A stretch of DNA of 64,000 bases, from positions 93,102,929-93,166,928 of the forward strand of contig CM066314.1 in assembly GCA_033807775.1 (NCBI GenBank), written 5' to 3'. Of this stretch, positions 22,022 to 33,026 are shown piece by piece (the stretch's first letter is position 1; each line of letters begins with the position of its first letter). The stretch comes from Saussurea involucrata (Eukaryota; Streptophyta; Magnoliopsida; Asterales; Asteraceae). Both the position numbers and the translations under genes were made by a program. The notes under the pieces were generated by a model. That model ran no database searches. It saw nothing but the letters and a program-made list of their open reading frames with translations, and was not told the origin of the DNA.

Positions 22022-25000
22022 TTAGGTCAGCATCAGCGAAGGTGGTTTCTGAATTGTCTTCTCTTCTGACTTTGTAAAGGTTGTACCCCTTGGATAGGTT
22101 CTTGTAAAGGAGAACTTGCAGAAGATTACCTTTTTGATCTTGTGTATTGAGAAGACATCTGCTTTGGTTCTTGGCTTTGTCCTTGTGAAGATGTTCTCAA
22201 ATTCTTCTCTGATCCTTGAATCTGTCACATGATCTGTTGGATGATTGGTCTGAAAGGTTTGTTTATAAAGGTATTTGTATACCACTTCTTCCATCTCTTC
22301 ATGTGTTGGACCAGGTTGTGGTACTTGTCTTCTGAGACTCTCCATCTGTTGAACAACTTCTGCAGCTCTACCTGTTAGTGGAATGTCTGACAGAGGCTTC
22401 AATCCATATGCCCAGTCAACTTCTTCAGGCTTTGGAGTTTGGAAGGCATCAAAGGCGCTCTTCATCAATTTCTCTGTAGGCTTGGGCAATGATTTCTTTT
22501 TCTTGGGCTCTTCTGTCAGTATTGCTTTGCCCTTGTCTTTGGCTTTTGGAGGTGCATAACCTGTTTCTTCTGTAGGTTTGGAGGTTGGTGCTTCTGTTGG
22601 CTTGATGGTTGCCTCTGTAGGTTTTGAGACTTGTGTTTTAGAGGACTTTTGTGGCGATGGTTCTGTTGGCTTGAGTTGCTCTGTAACCTCTGTTGGAGGT
22701 TCTTCTGTGAGCTCTATTTCTGTTGGTGAAGATTGGACATCGAATCTTCTTGCCATTTTGAAAGCTAATGTGAACCTGTGCCTTTCTTCTTCTCTCTGCG
22801 ACATTCGATCAGTCATTGTATTGTGCATCTTTCTCAGAATATCAAAAGCAGAGGTCGCAGAGGTCGTTGCTCTTATTGGTTTGGTGGCAATCGACTTTCT
22901 TCTTGGTATGGTTTGGGGTTTTTCTGTTGATTTTGTTGAAGGACTCTTTTCCAAGTTGATTACCACAGGGGTGGTTGTTGCCTCTGTGGTATGCTGATCA
23001 GCTTCTGGAATATTGGTTTCTTCAGGAGTTGATTCCACAGAGATGGGTGTTGTCTCTGTGGTCTGTTGATTTTGTTGTTGATCTTGGGTTTGTTCTGGAG
23101 GGGCTTGACTGATTGGTTCTGCTGCGATTGGTGGAGCTTGTATTCCTCTGGTCGTAGCTTTCTCTCTTATATTCTCCCCCTCAGGATTATCTGATGGACC
23201 AGGATGGTCATCATCAGAATCATCCTGACTTTTATCAGAAGTACCCTCTGCTCTGCAGGAAGCTTTGGGTTTCTTTGGTAGTTCTGCTCCTGCGGCCATC
23301 AACTTCGCACATACATCATCACAGAGGCCGAAAAGAGTTGCAAGCTCTGCTTCTGTGTTGAAGCGCATTCTGCCGACACTTTTTTTGAACTCTTTGACGT
23401 AGTTGGCATTTGCAGTAGTGAAGGAGACAATGACTTCAGTGACCTGGTTTATGACATTTTGGCCGAGCTCTGTTAGCTGTGCTCTGGTGATGTAGTCTTT
23501 AGGCTGCATCAGTATTGTGTTGCGCATTGCTTCTGCATGAACGTTTTGCAGAGCCTTCTGTAGATCTGCGGGTGTGATGCTCTGTGATTTGTTGGATTTC
23601 TTGTTCATTTGTTCAAGGAAATGTTTTACTGATTCCTTGAATGCAGAAGTTGCGGTAATTCCAAAATCTTTAGTAGCAGAAGTGGCTGTAGTTGTTGCAG
23701 TTGTTTGCGCAGAAGATTTTATCTCTGTGATGGCTGTTTTCACCTCTGTGGACTGATTGTGCATTTTGGTGTTCAGATTCAGCATGGCCGTTGTTGTTTT
23801 CTCTGCAAAAGATGTGAAATAGCTTTGCAACTCTTTCATGGTTTGGTTAACAGAGGTGACAAGGGTTTGGAACTCATCCCTTGATACTTGTGTCCCTGCT
23901 GTAACCTCTGGAGGAACACATTCGTCTCTAGAGTGAGTCATTGCTCTTGGGACACCTTCGTTCACCCTTGTTTGTACGTTAGGGGTGGAAGGATTTCTAT
24001 CTGATCTTCGAGCAGAAGCATCTAGTGCTTCAGACTCTACAGATATTCTGTGAACGACATTGTCTAGATCCACTCTAGAGGTAGGTACTAGATTATCCTT
24101 CTGTTGACTCGGAGACTTGTCTAGAGTCTCTTCGTCGTTGTGCTCACTACTTCTCTCTGAAAGAAGGGTTGGCCCTGATTGTGTACGTGTCGCAGAAGAA
24201 ACGAATTCCTCTGTAGGGTGTTCTGTTGTGATCTGGGGCGATCGATCACGAACTATAGGTGAGTCTCTCTGAGGAGACTCCATAGGAATGGATTCCCCGG
24301 TTTCTGTGGGCGCAGAAGTCGAAAGAGTGACTTCTGGCTGGATGGGTTGGGTTTGGATCGAGCTGTGCTGCTCTATTTCAATAACTCCTTCTGCAGCTAG
24401 ACCTGCGGAGTTAGATGTGTGGGTTGCACTGGGAGTTGGTTTTGGTTGTGTGCCTCTATTAATCCAGGCATCTTTTCTTGTTTCCTCTGCTGTTAAGCAT
24501 CCAAGCACTACATCATTGTTTATCTTTTCAAACCACACATTGATCATCTTCGTATGTTTCCTTAAGTGAGGTTCTTCAGAGATTTTAACCCTCTTACTTA
24601 CAGAGAGTAAGTTTGGAAAAATTGGTTTATTTGTTTTTCCTACCACAAACAGAGAAGACAGAGGTTTAAGTCTTTTGCCTTCAACACCTAGAGTAATATC
24701 ATCGTACCCTATACCTCGTCTTCCTATTTGTGAGTTTACTTTCTCATACACCTTCTGTGCATCTTTATAGTTTTTAAGTAAAACCTCCCTTCTGAGTAGA
24801 TCTTGCCAAAGTACCTCTCTCTCTTTTTGAAAGTATTCTTTGAGAGCTCTTATGTCAGTTGTTTCACTCCTAGAAACTGAAAGCTCTTTAGTTTTGACTT
24901 TTAAAGCAGAGGTTAATTCAGAAATTTGCCTTTTTAAAGGATCTACATTTTTGCTCCAATATTTTTCTACTCTTTCCTTTTCTTCAAAAATTTTGGCTTT

Positions 25001-26599
25001 TTCTTGAGTGAGAAGCTTTACTTCTCTCTCATTAAAGGTGAGTCTTTTCTGAATACTTTCATTTATCTCTTTGAGTTCAATCAATTCAATGTTAAGTCTA
25101 ACTGAATCATTTTCTACATATTTAATACAAGAGGTAGAGATTGAAATGGATACCTCATTGTCAGTGCCCGAGTCGACTTCTGCCATGCCACAGAACAGGG
25201 CATTGGTGGTGAATTCATCATCAGATGTAGAGTCTGACTCGAAGTCCTCTTTATTTGCTTCAGAATGCCCTTTGTTCGCCATTAGGGATTTTTGTGCATA
25301 ATATTCAGCCTTCTTTTTGTAAAAAGCTGAGTCCTTCTGTGGGCAGTTTTGTCTACTTCTGCAATCTTTTGCGAAATGGCCTGGCTTGCCGCAGTTGAAG
25401 CAACCTTGGGAGGTGTTTCCAGTTCGATCGTCGGACTTCTGTTGGTCTCCACCTTTCTCTGTTCGGCATTCGTTTGCATAATGACCAGGCTTACCACATT
25501 TGTAGCATTCTTGTGTGTGGCCTACCTTGTCATCTGACCTCTGTCGGTCATTTCCTCTGTAGTTTCTGTCGCTCGACCTCTGTCGGTCACTTCTGTAGTC
25601 TGACCTCTGTCGGTCAGTTGATTCTTCTCTTCTTTCATCATCTCTTCTATCTCTCTGGTTGTCTCTGCTATATCTGTCATTTCCAAAATTTCTTTGATTA
25701 CCTCTGAACTCTCTTGTCAATAGAGCCAATGATTTAGCTAATGATGCAAGAGTTATTTCTTCCTCTATCAGCTCGTCTTCTTCGATATCAACCATCACTA
25801 TCTTCTTTTTCTCCTTCTTCTTTTCATCTGTTGCTCTCTCATTTCTTGGTCTCTCTGTAGCCTCTGTTGTTTTACTAACCAATGCGTATGGTGCAATAGC
25901 TATTGTTTTAGCCTGTGCTATTTGAGGCTCTTGTGCAGCTAGTGTTCCATAGAGATCAGAGAGTGTCCATGAGTCTAGATCTTGGTTTGTTTGTAAAGAC
26001 ATAGACAGTTGAAGCCACTCATCATTCAGACTCTTTAGAAACATGACGTTATTTTCTTCCGAGGTTCTGTGAATGCCAGACTTTCTACATTTGTTTATGA
26101 GAGAGTTGAACCTGTCGTACGTTGTTTGCAGAGATTCTGTTGCAGAGGCTCTAAATGCATGATATTCATTTATGTACTGAGCCCTTCGGTTCTTCTGTGT
26201 TTTAGCACCCCCTTCCAACTGTCTTTCTAATTCTTTCCAAAGATCGTGCGCAGTTTCGCATGCATCTAAGGATTGAAAAAGTTCGTTGGGGATAGCCATT
26301 ATCAGGATTCTTTTTGTTTTCTGTGCAACTTCATCTTCTGCCTTATCTTCATTTGACCATTCTTCTTTTGGTTTTGGTTTTTGATATTCAGGGATTTCTG
26401 GAGATTCAGCAGTAGTTGGTACTCGTGGTACTGCTATCATGGGAACAGGAGGAAGGTTGTAAAGATATTGTACTAGATTTTTTTCAGTACCCTCAAAGAA
26501 ATGAACCATTCTTATCTTCCATTGAGGATACTCATCTCGTAGGAGAGTAGGAGGCTTGGTGTGTGAACCAGCAGTAAAGAAGTTATTTGTATTTGTCAT
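22022..26599 (-). CDS. Gag-env fusion protein, module 4 of D
   Basis: An uninterrupted frame of 1,525 codons from the gag ATG (26599; codons upstream to 26788 are an out-of-frame readthrough of env-N). Residues 1-691 are gag: UBN2-type capsid region, basic tract, zinc knuckles at 365-378 and 400-413, coiled coil 500-610. Near 24525 gag jumps, in frame, to the env-like gene (INNDVVLGCLTAEE...), giving 830 residues of Ser/Thr/Pro-rich and helical sequence with PTE repeats. The capsid tail, all of pol and env-N are deleted. It ends early because of a frameshift near 22110 relative to the C-terminal domain at 21504. The longest open frame in the window; whether it is expressed is unknown. Confidence 0.7.
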   Translation of the reverse strand: MTNTNNFFTAGSHTKPPTLLRDEYPQWKIRMVHFFEGTEKNLVQYLYNLPPVPMIAVPRVPTTAESPEIPEYQKPKPKEEWSNEDKAEDEVAQKTKRILIMAIPNELFQSLDACETAHDLWKELERQLEGGAKTQKNRRAQYINEYHAFRASATESLQTTYDRFNSLINKCRKSGIHRTSEENNVMFLKSLNDEWLQLSMSLQTNQDLDSWTLSDLYGTLAAQEPQIAQAKTIAIAPYALVSKTTEATERPRNERATDEKKKEKKKIVMVDIEEDELIEEEITLASLAKSLALLTREFRGNQRNFGNDRYSRDNQRDRRDDERREESTDRQRSDYRSDRQRSSDRNYRGNDRQRSDDKVGHTQECYKCGKPGHYANECRTEKGGDQQKSDDRTGNTSQGCFNCGKPGHFAKDCRSRQNCPQKDSAFYKKKAEYYAQKSLMANKGHSEANKEDFESDSTSDDEFTTNALFCGMAEVDSGTDNEVSISISTSCIKYVENDSVRLNIELIELKEINESIQKRLTFNEREVKLLTQEKAKIFEEKERVEKYWSKNVDPLKRQISELTSALKVKTKELSVSRSETTDIRALKEYFQKEREVLWQDLLRREVLLKNYKDAQKVYEKVNSQIGRRGIGYDDITLGVEGKRLKPLSSLFVVGKTNKPIFPNLLSVSKRVKISEEPHLRKHTKMINVWFEKINNDVVLGCLTAEETRKDAWINRGTQPKPTPSATHTSNSAGLAAEGVIEIEQHSSIQTQPIQPEVTLSTSAPTETGESIPMESPQRDSPIVRDRSPQITTEHPTEEFVSSATRTQSGPTLLSERSSEHNDEETLDKSPSQQKDNLVPTSRVDLDNVVHRISVESEALDASARRSDRNPSTPNVQTRVNEGVPRAMTHSRDECVPPEVTAGTQVSRDEFQTLVTSVNQTMKELQSYFTSFAEKTTTAMLNLNTKMHNQSTEVKTAITEIKSSAQTTATTTATSATKDFGITATSAFKESVKHFLEQMNKKSNKSQSITPADLQKALQNVHAEAMRNTILMQPKDYITRAQLTELGQNVINQVTEVIVSFTTANANYVKEFKKSVGRMRFNTEAELATLFGLCDDVCAKLMAAGAELPKKPKASCRAEGTSDKSQDDSDDDHPGPSDNPEGENIREKATTRGIQAPPIAAEPISQAPPEQTQDQQQNQQTTETTPISVESTPEETNIPEADQHTTEATTTPVVINLEKSPSTKSTEKPQTIPRRKSIATKPIRATTSATSAFDILRKMHNTMTDRMSQREEERHRFTLAFKMARRFDVQSSPTEIELTEEPPTEVTEQLKPTEPSPQKSSKTQVSKPTEATIKPTEAPTSKPTEETGYAPPKAKDKGKAILTEEPKKKKSLPKPTEKLMKSAFDAFQTPKPEEVDWAYGLKPLSDIPLTGRAAEVVQQMESLRRQVPQPGPTHEEMEEVVYKYLYKQTFQTNHPTDHVTDSRIREEFENIFTRTKPRTKADVFSIHKIKKVIFCKFSFTRTYPRGTTFTKSEEKTIQKPPSLMLT
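24525..24534 (-). other. Junction J2: gag to env-like
   Basis: Plus-strand TTTTCAAACC is the last sequence shared with the other gag copies; below 24525 the DNA matches the env-like gene. The frame is kept through the join. Confidence 0.8.
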
Positions 26600-26627
26600 T
26601 TTTAAGGTTCTGAAAAGATAGTATGAT

Positions 26628-27980
26628 TTAAAGAGTATGAGTCTGAAGATCTGGAAAGTTTTCTGGGTTTGAACAGTTCCCAGAGTACCCAGGTGAAGGT
26701 TGATCTTCTGCAGCGCTTGTAGAGGTGCCTTCTGCAGTTTTCCTCCTTTTTGATTTTGCAGAGGACTTCTTTCCCATGAGCTCTGCACGTTCGGCTATGA
26801 AGCTGAGTTGAATAGCCATGTGTTTTGCTAATTTGTTATCTTTTTCTTCTTGAGTGGAAAGAGGTTCTGCAATCATTGTTCCTAGGGGGACACCTAAACG
26901 CGGGGGTGTCATAGGACTCGGTTTAGGAGTTCTATGATTGCGTATATACTCTTTCTTAAGGGTTTTATTCTTGGCATACCTCAGAAGTTTCTTTGACAAA
27001 GGTCTGCAATGTGTGTAGCCATCTACATGATCAGTGGGAATATTTTTGCTCATTGGGAACTGTTTGGGAATTGGCCCTTCCATTGGCCATTTCTGTATTA
27101 GCAACAGAGGTTCGAACAAGACTCCCAGTATTCTTTGGAATTGCAGAGGTGGTAGAAACTTAGGATCGTTCTCTTTGACCCTTCTTGTGTTGTTCTTTCT
27201 GTCGATGGTGTTAATGATCTCTTGCATCATTATGGTCGCGTAATCCAGTGGGAGATCATAGTAAACCCCATACATGATGGTCAATATCTGATGTGAGCTC
27301 TGGTCAATACTGCCTATCTTCCCTGTCAGGCATCTGTTAAGAATTGAGAACAAGGTGTTCCAAAGAGGTGGTAATCTGCCTCTGCGGAAGTCATTTCTCT
27401 TCCTCAGTGGTGTGTTGTACCCAAGCATTTCTAGGAAACGACAGATCTCGTCGTCTGTTGGTTGCTCTGCGTACTTCTTTAATCCAAGAAGACCCCTTGT
27501 TGGTAGGTTGAATTCAAGTGAGAACATTGTTCTATTGAACTTGATTTCCAGATGCTCAGATTTGTCGGGTTTTGAAATGTATCCTTTGATAAGAGAATCA
27601 TCTTTATCAAATCGGCAACTTTGCCAAAACTGGTTCAGATATCTTACTGGAATTTTCTTTGGGGTTCTTGAAAGTAAAGGGAAGAGGATATGATTTTCCA
27701 TTATGTTTAGAAGAATGGCATGGGCTTCGCCGAAAGCAGTGGGTGAGGGGACTAAATAGCAATTGTTGGATTTGATTGGTAGTACTTTTTCGAAATGATC
27801 CTTTGCTATGAAGTTTTGAAGATGTGTGGTTGGAGCAAAGTCTGCTGAATCGCCGGAATCTTCTAGTTCAATGTTTTGGGCAGGGTTGGGGTTTTCTGAA
27901 TGTTCAGAATGAGCAGGTGAATGTTCTGGTGAGGTCGCCGGAGAGTGTGCAGGGGAGATAGCTTGAGAAGATGAAGCCAT
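26628..27980 (-). pseudogene. Env-like N-terminal protein, module 3 of D
   Basis: 450 codons from the MASSSQ start. This copy has 42 further open codons upstream only because a 188-bp deletion removed the usual leader. Residue difference from module 1: Q/P at the RT.KKIP site is P here. Its last 19 codons (YSGN to THTL) come from the gag leader in the wrong frame, so the protein is truncated at the J1 junction. See the module 1 copy for the domain. Confidence 0.75.
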
Positions 27981-29204
27981 TTGGTACTGAGAATAAGAAA
28001 CTTGCAGGTTTCGCCGGAGAAGAATGAGAGTTTGGAAAAAGTTTATGAGAGGGTAAGCTTGGTTTTTATAGGCGCGTGGGGTTATTCTTAGCCACATGTA
28101 GTTCACTCTTAGTAAAAGTAACCGTTATTACTAAAGAAATGCCCAAGTAACAGATTGACATAACTTCTGTAGTTTACAGAGGTTCTGTGATTTTGAAAAT
28201 CTTTGATGTGTATCCCTTTTCTCATATATCTCATTGTTATCATGACTTCTGTGGGGTTCCTTTTTAACCAAAAACGTTTTGTAAAGGCATTGGAGAGGAT
28301 CAAATAGGATTTTTAGTTAAGAGTTTTTACTCGCAGAGGTTTTGTGGCTCTGTTGGAACTTGTAGAAGCTCTGGGAGGGCCAGCAGAAGCTCTGTGAGGG
28401 AAAAAATCTCATAACGAAAATTCTATTAACTTTTCTGACCATCCAATTTTTAATCTGTTTTAAGAGATGTTTTTCGGACATATTTGAAAGTTGGTGTCCG
28501 AAAAAATTGTTATGGAAAAAGTTTTGTTCGAGAAGGTCATGGTGAGTCTGTTTGGTTTCCGAGATAACATTCCAAAAGATCGATAGAGGTTAAAGTTGTG
28601 ATCTCAGAGCATATTTCTGGCAGAGCTTCTGTTGAGCTCAGCAGAAGCTCTATGACCTTAAATTTCTCATAACTCAAATTTTATGAAACTTTTTGATCTT
28701 TTGATTTTTGAAATGTTATCCACAGTATATTTAGGACATATTTGACAATTTGTGTCCTAGAAAACTGTTTTCAAAAACCTTTTGTGCGAGAGACATACCT
28801 TTTGGTTCTTCTTTTCTCGGCAGTGATGTCTGACTTCTGTCGATATAGATTCATTGACATTCTTCTATGGCTTTCCCTTGAAAGTTTTACCTCTGTAGAT
28901 CATTTCAGGATCCCTTTTTGCTCCCCCTTGATCTAATCACCTCTGTAGATCAGGAATTTTCCATTTGCTCCCCCTTGACCTATGCTTGGATCAAAGAATG
29001 ATAAGTTTTGCATAGAACATAGGTCATATTTTCCAGAGGTTCTGTCGGTGTTGTCAGAGGTTCTGAGTAGACTTACAGAAGCTCTGTGATTTTAAGAACT
29101 ATTTAAGATTGAGAACTTACATACAGAAATAAATTAATTAAATCAAAAATAATTAGAAATATATACATATTTACAGAAGATAAAGCTCTACTTACAGAGG
29201 ATTT
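27981..29204 (-). promoter_or_regulatory. Pol to env-like spacer, module 3
   Basis: Non-coding. Internal polypurine tracts TCAAGGGGGAG at about 28968-28978 and 28920-28930 plus a weaker one at 28872-28880, each followed by TGATCTACAGAGG. Several inverted CAGAG/CTCTG pairs (28131-28400, 28620-28660). The TATA (TATAAAA, near 28065) remains but the 188 bp normally upstream is deleted between two TAGG repeats. Confidence 0.6.
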
Positions 29205-32200
29205 TTACGTCATATTGATCATTCCTAACTTACCCACCAAGAAATTGAATATTTTCTCGTCTAAAGCTTTGGTGAATAAGTCCGCGAGTTGGTATTCTGT
29301 GGGCACGAAATGCATCTCGATTGTACCGTATTCAACATGATGTTTCAAGAAATGGTACCTTATATCGATATGCTTGGTTTTTGAGTGTTGCACAGGATTG
29401 GCAGAGATAGCAATGGCACTCTTGGAATCACAGAAGATAGGTATTTTGAATAGGATGTGGCCGTAGTCTTTTAGCTGAGTCTTCATCCATAGAAACTGAG
29501 AACAACAGCTAGCAGCAGCAACGTATTCAGCTTCTGCAGTGGATGTTGAGACACAATTTTGCTTTTTTGGAGGTCCAACTGACTAGTTTACCACCTAGGA
29601 ATTGACAACTCCCAGAGGTACTCTTTCTGTCGAGCATGCATCCTCCATAGTCTGAATCTGTATAAGCTTTAAGACTAAAACCAGAGTTCTGTGGATACCA
29701 GAGACCGAGATTTTTGGTCCCCTTTAGATATCTAAAGATTCTTTTCACAGCATCATAGTGTGATTTCTTTGGATTAGCTTGATAACGTGCACAAAGACAT
29801 GTGGCATGCATAATGTCAGGTCTGCTTGCAGTTAAGTATAACAGAGATCCAATCATGCCTCTGTAGAGAGTGCATTCTACAGAGATGCCATCTGGATCTA
29901 AGGATAACTTATTTCCAGTGGCCATTGGAGTTTTCATTGCAGAGGTATCAGAGAGGCTATACTTGAAAAGAATGTCAGAGACATATTTGGCCTGATTTAT
30001 AAATATTCCCTCTGATGTTTGTTTGACTTGGAGTCCGAGGAAGAATGTTAGTTCTCCCATCATACTCATTTCAAACTCACTCTGCATGAGTTTTTCAAAA
30101 CTTTTGCACTCTTCTGTGTTAGAAGACCCAAAAATTATGTCGTCCACATAGATTTGTACAAGCATTATTTCACTGTTTTTACGTTTATAGAATAAGGTAG
30201 TATCTGTTGTACCTCTGTTGTAGCCATTTACTAGAAGAAAGGTAGAAAGTCGTTCGTACCATGCTCTTGGAGCCTGTTTCAGTCCGTACAGAGCCTTTTC
30301 AAGGTAGTATACATGCTTTGGGAACTTTTAGCTTTCAAACCCTGGTGGCTGATTTACGTAAACCTCTTCTTGGATTTCACCGTTGAGAAAAGCTGATTTT
30401 ACGTCCATCTGATAAACTTTAAATCCTCTGTGGGCTGCGAAGGCTAAGAATATTCTTATTGCTTCGAGCCGTGCGACAGGGGCAAAAGTCTCATCGTAGT
30501 CTATGCCTTCTTCTTGTCTATATCCCTTGGCCACCAATCGTGCTTTGTTTCTGATGACCACTCCATCTTCATCCTTCTTATTTCTGTAGACCCACTTAGT
30601 CCCAATGGCCTGTTTCCCTCGTGGCAGAGGTACTAAAGTCCATACTCTGTTACGCTCAAACTGCAGAAGTTCTTCTTGCTTGGCGTCTACCCAGTTTGGG
30701 TCATCTAGTGCTTCAGAAATCTTCTTTGGTTCTATCACACTAATAAAATTTGTAAAGAAACAAAAATTAGCAGTGGCAGACCTGGTTTTTACTGAGTCAG
30801 AAGGTTCTCCGATTATTTGGCTTGGAGGATGGTTTTGTCCACTGAGTGGTGCGAGGAAGATGGTCATCAATGTCATCGAACCTTTCTTCAGAAGCTTCTT
30901 GTGGATCTTCTTCTTGTATAGCCTCTGTCGTTCTTCTTACCTTGGTAGAAGATTCTACCATTTGTGGAATGATTGGTATGAGTGGTGGTGGAGTTTGTTC
31001 CTCTGAGGACGTATAGTCTTGGTCCTCAATTTCCTCTGTAATTGGTTCTTCTGTGGATTGTGGAGTTTGTTTTTCAGCAGCTTCTGTGGTCGTTTTTCTT
31101 GATGTTTCATCTTCTGTATTTTCTTCTTCGGCATTTGCATCTGTAGTATTTATAGAAGAAGATGAAGCATTATTTGGACCAGTTAGAGTCATACCTGTAG
31201 GATTTTGTCCAACAGAGGATGGTTCTTCAGAAACTCTGATGGTTCTAACAGAAGGATCAATGTCATCGTGGAACATCTCTAAAAATAGAAGATTCAAGTC
31301 TTCTTTCGTTTGCGAGATGCCAGAGGTTTCTTTTTTAAGTTCGAGTTCTGAACGGATTTGCTCAGAAGTCATTTGGAAAGAATCATCAAAAGAAACATTG
31401 ATACTTTCTATGATTTTGCGAGATCTTGTAAGGTATACTCTGTAGGCTTTGGAAGTGGCAGAGTATCCAATGAATTTTCCTTCTCAGCTTTTACTTCAAA
31501 CTTTCCTCTTGAATCTCTGTCGTTTAAAACAAAGCATTTACATCCAAACACATGGAAAAACTTGATGTTTGGCCGCCTTTTGTTGATCAGTTCGTAAGGA
31601 GTCTTGATGTGTCTTTTCACAATGGTTGACCGATTCTGTGTGTAACAAGCGGTAGAAATTGCTTCTGCCCAAAAGTTCATCGGTAATCCGTATGCTGATA
31701 GCATAGTTCTTGCGGCCTCCACGAGCGTTCGATTCTTCCTTTCGACTACGCCATTCTGCTGTGGAGTGCGTGCGGCAGAGAAGTTCTGTGATATTCCTTC
31801 TGTAGAAAGATAGGCTTCAATGACAGAGTTTTTAAATTCTGTGCCATTGTCACTTCTTAACTTCTGTATTCTGCATTCATAAAGAACTTGGATTCTTTTC
31901 ATTAGATTAATCAAGATGTTTGGAACATCCGATTTCTTTCGAACAAATTCAACCCATGTGAAGCGCGAATACTCATCAATTAAGACAAGTATATATTTCT
32001 TGCCACCTAGGCTCTGTATGGCAATGGGACCGCAGAGGTCGACATGAAGCATGTACAGAGGCCTAGTGCAAGACACATCTGGTTTGCCTCTGTGGGAAGC
32101 TCTTCTGAGTTTTCCCATTTCACAGGCAGAACACAAGTGATCCTTATTAAATTTAACATTAGGCAAACCTTTAACTAGATCAAGTTTGACCAGTTTATCC

Positions 32201-32664
32201 AAGGTGTGAAAGTTCAAGTGACAGAACCTGTTATGCCATAACCAGGCTTCTTTACTTTCGCAAGCTACAAGGCAAACTTTGTCCTTGGTTGTTGAACAAA
32301 AGTTCATCAGATACAGATCACCTTTTCTTTCGGCTCGCAGAAGTTCCATTCCTGTGTCTTCACTTTGCAGAGAGCAGAAAGTCCTTTTGAACAAGACATC
32401 AAATCCTGTATCACAGAGTTGACTTACACTGAGTAGGTTGTGTTTAAGGCCATTCACATATGCAACTTTGTATACAGAGACGTTTTCCTTCTGTATGACT
32501 CCATAGCCTTTGATGTGTCCCTTCTTGTTGTCTCCAAAAGTTACAGATCCACCATCGTGTGTTTCTTTGTACGTGGATAGTAAACTTCTGTCGCCAGTCA
32601 TGTGCCTTGAGCATCCGGAGTCAAGATACCAAATTGGCACATACCGCTTCTGTAAGACAATCAC
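29205..32664 (-). pseudogene. pol (PR-IN-RT-RNaseH), module 3 of D
   Basis: Pieces: PR-IN 31408-32664; linker 30797-31372; RT start 30328-30876; RT/RNaseH 29527-30165; RNaseH end 29205-29486. Breaks: 1-bp loss after KFEVKAE (about 31485) and 1-bp gain near 29570, both shared by all modules; loss of A residues at about 30835 (two here, one in modules 1 and 2); and a TAA after PPGFES (about 30328), shared with module 2 only. Catalytic residues themselves are intact. Domain details are given under module 1. Confidence 0.92.
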
Positions 32665-33026
32665 AGAGACTTAGGTACCCATATCCATATGGGTCCAATA
32701 TTGTTAGAATTTTTCAAGTCTGCCTTAGCATTCTTGAAATACATTATATTTTTTGTAGAAAGATCAGATTGTATCTCTCTAGGTTTTGACTTTAGAGTTT
32801 GAATTTTAGTGGAGAGTAAGCAATCTGGACTTGAGAAGTGATTTTTCAATCTGAACATAAGATCAAAACAATGACAGTATTTAATATGAGACGTGATTTG
32901 TTTGAACTTTTCATTGAATTCATTGAACTGAGTCACAGAGGCATTACATTCGTTCTTAACATTAGATTTCCTATTACAAGAAGATCTATGAATACTAGAA
33001 TGTTTTTTGCAAAAATCTTGTTTAGG

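Noticed and set aside
22578..25707. Plus-strand open frames inside the gag-env fusion, repeated at 34.3-35.0, 43.7-44.4 and 53.2-53.8 kb
   Set aside because: Recur only because the modules recur; antisense to gag and without independent support.
26628..28106. Env-like start 42 codons upstream in module 3
   Set aside because: Open only because of the 188-bp deletion; it is leader and TATA DNA in the other copies.
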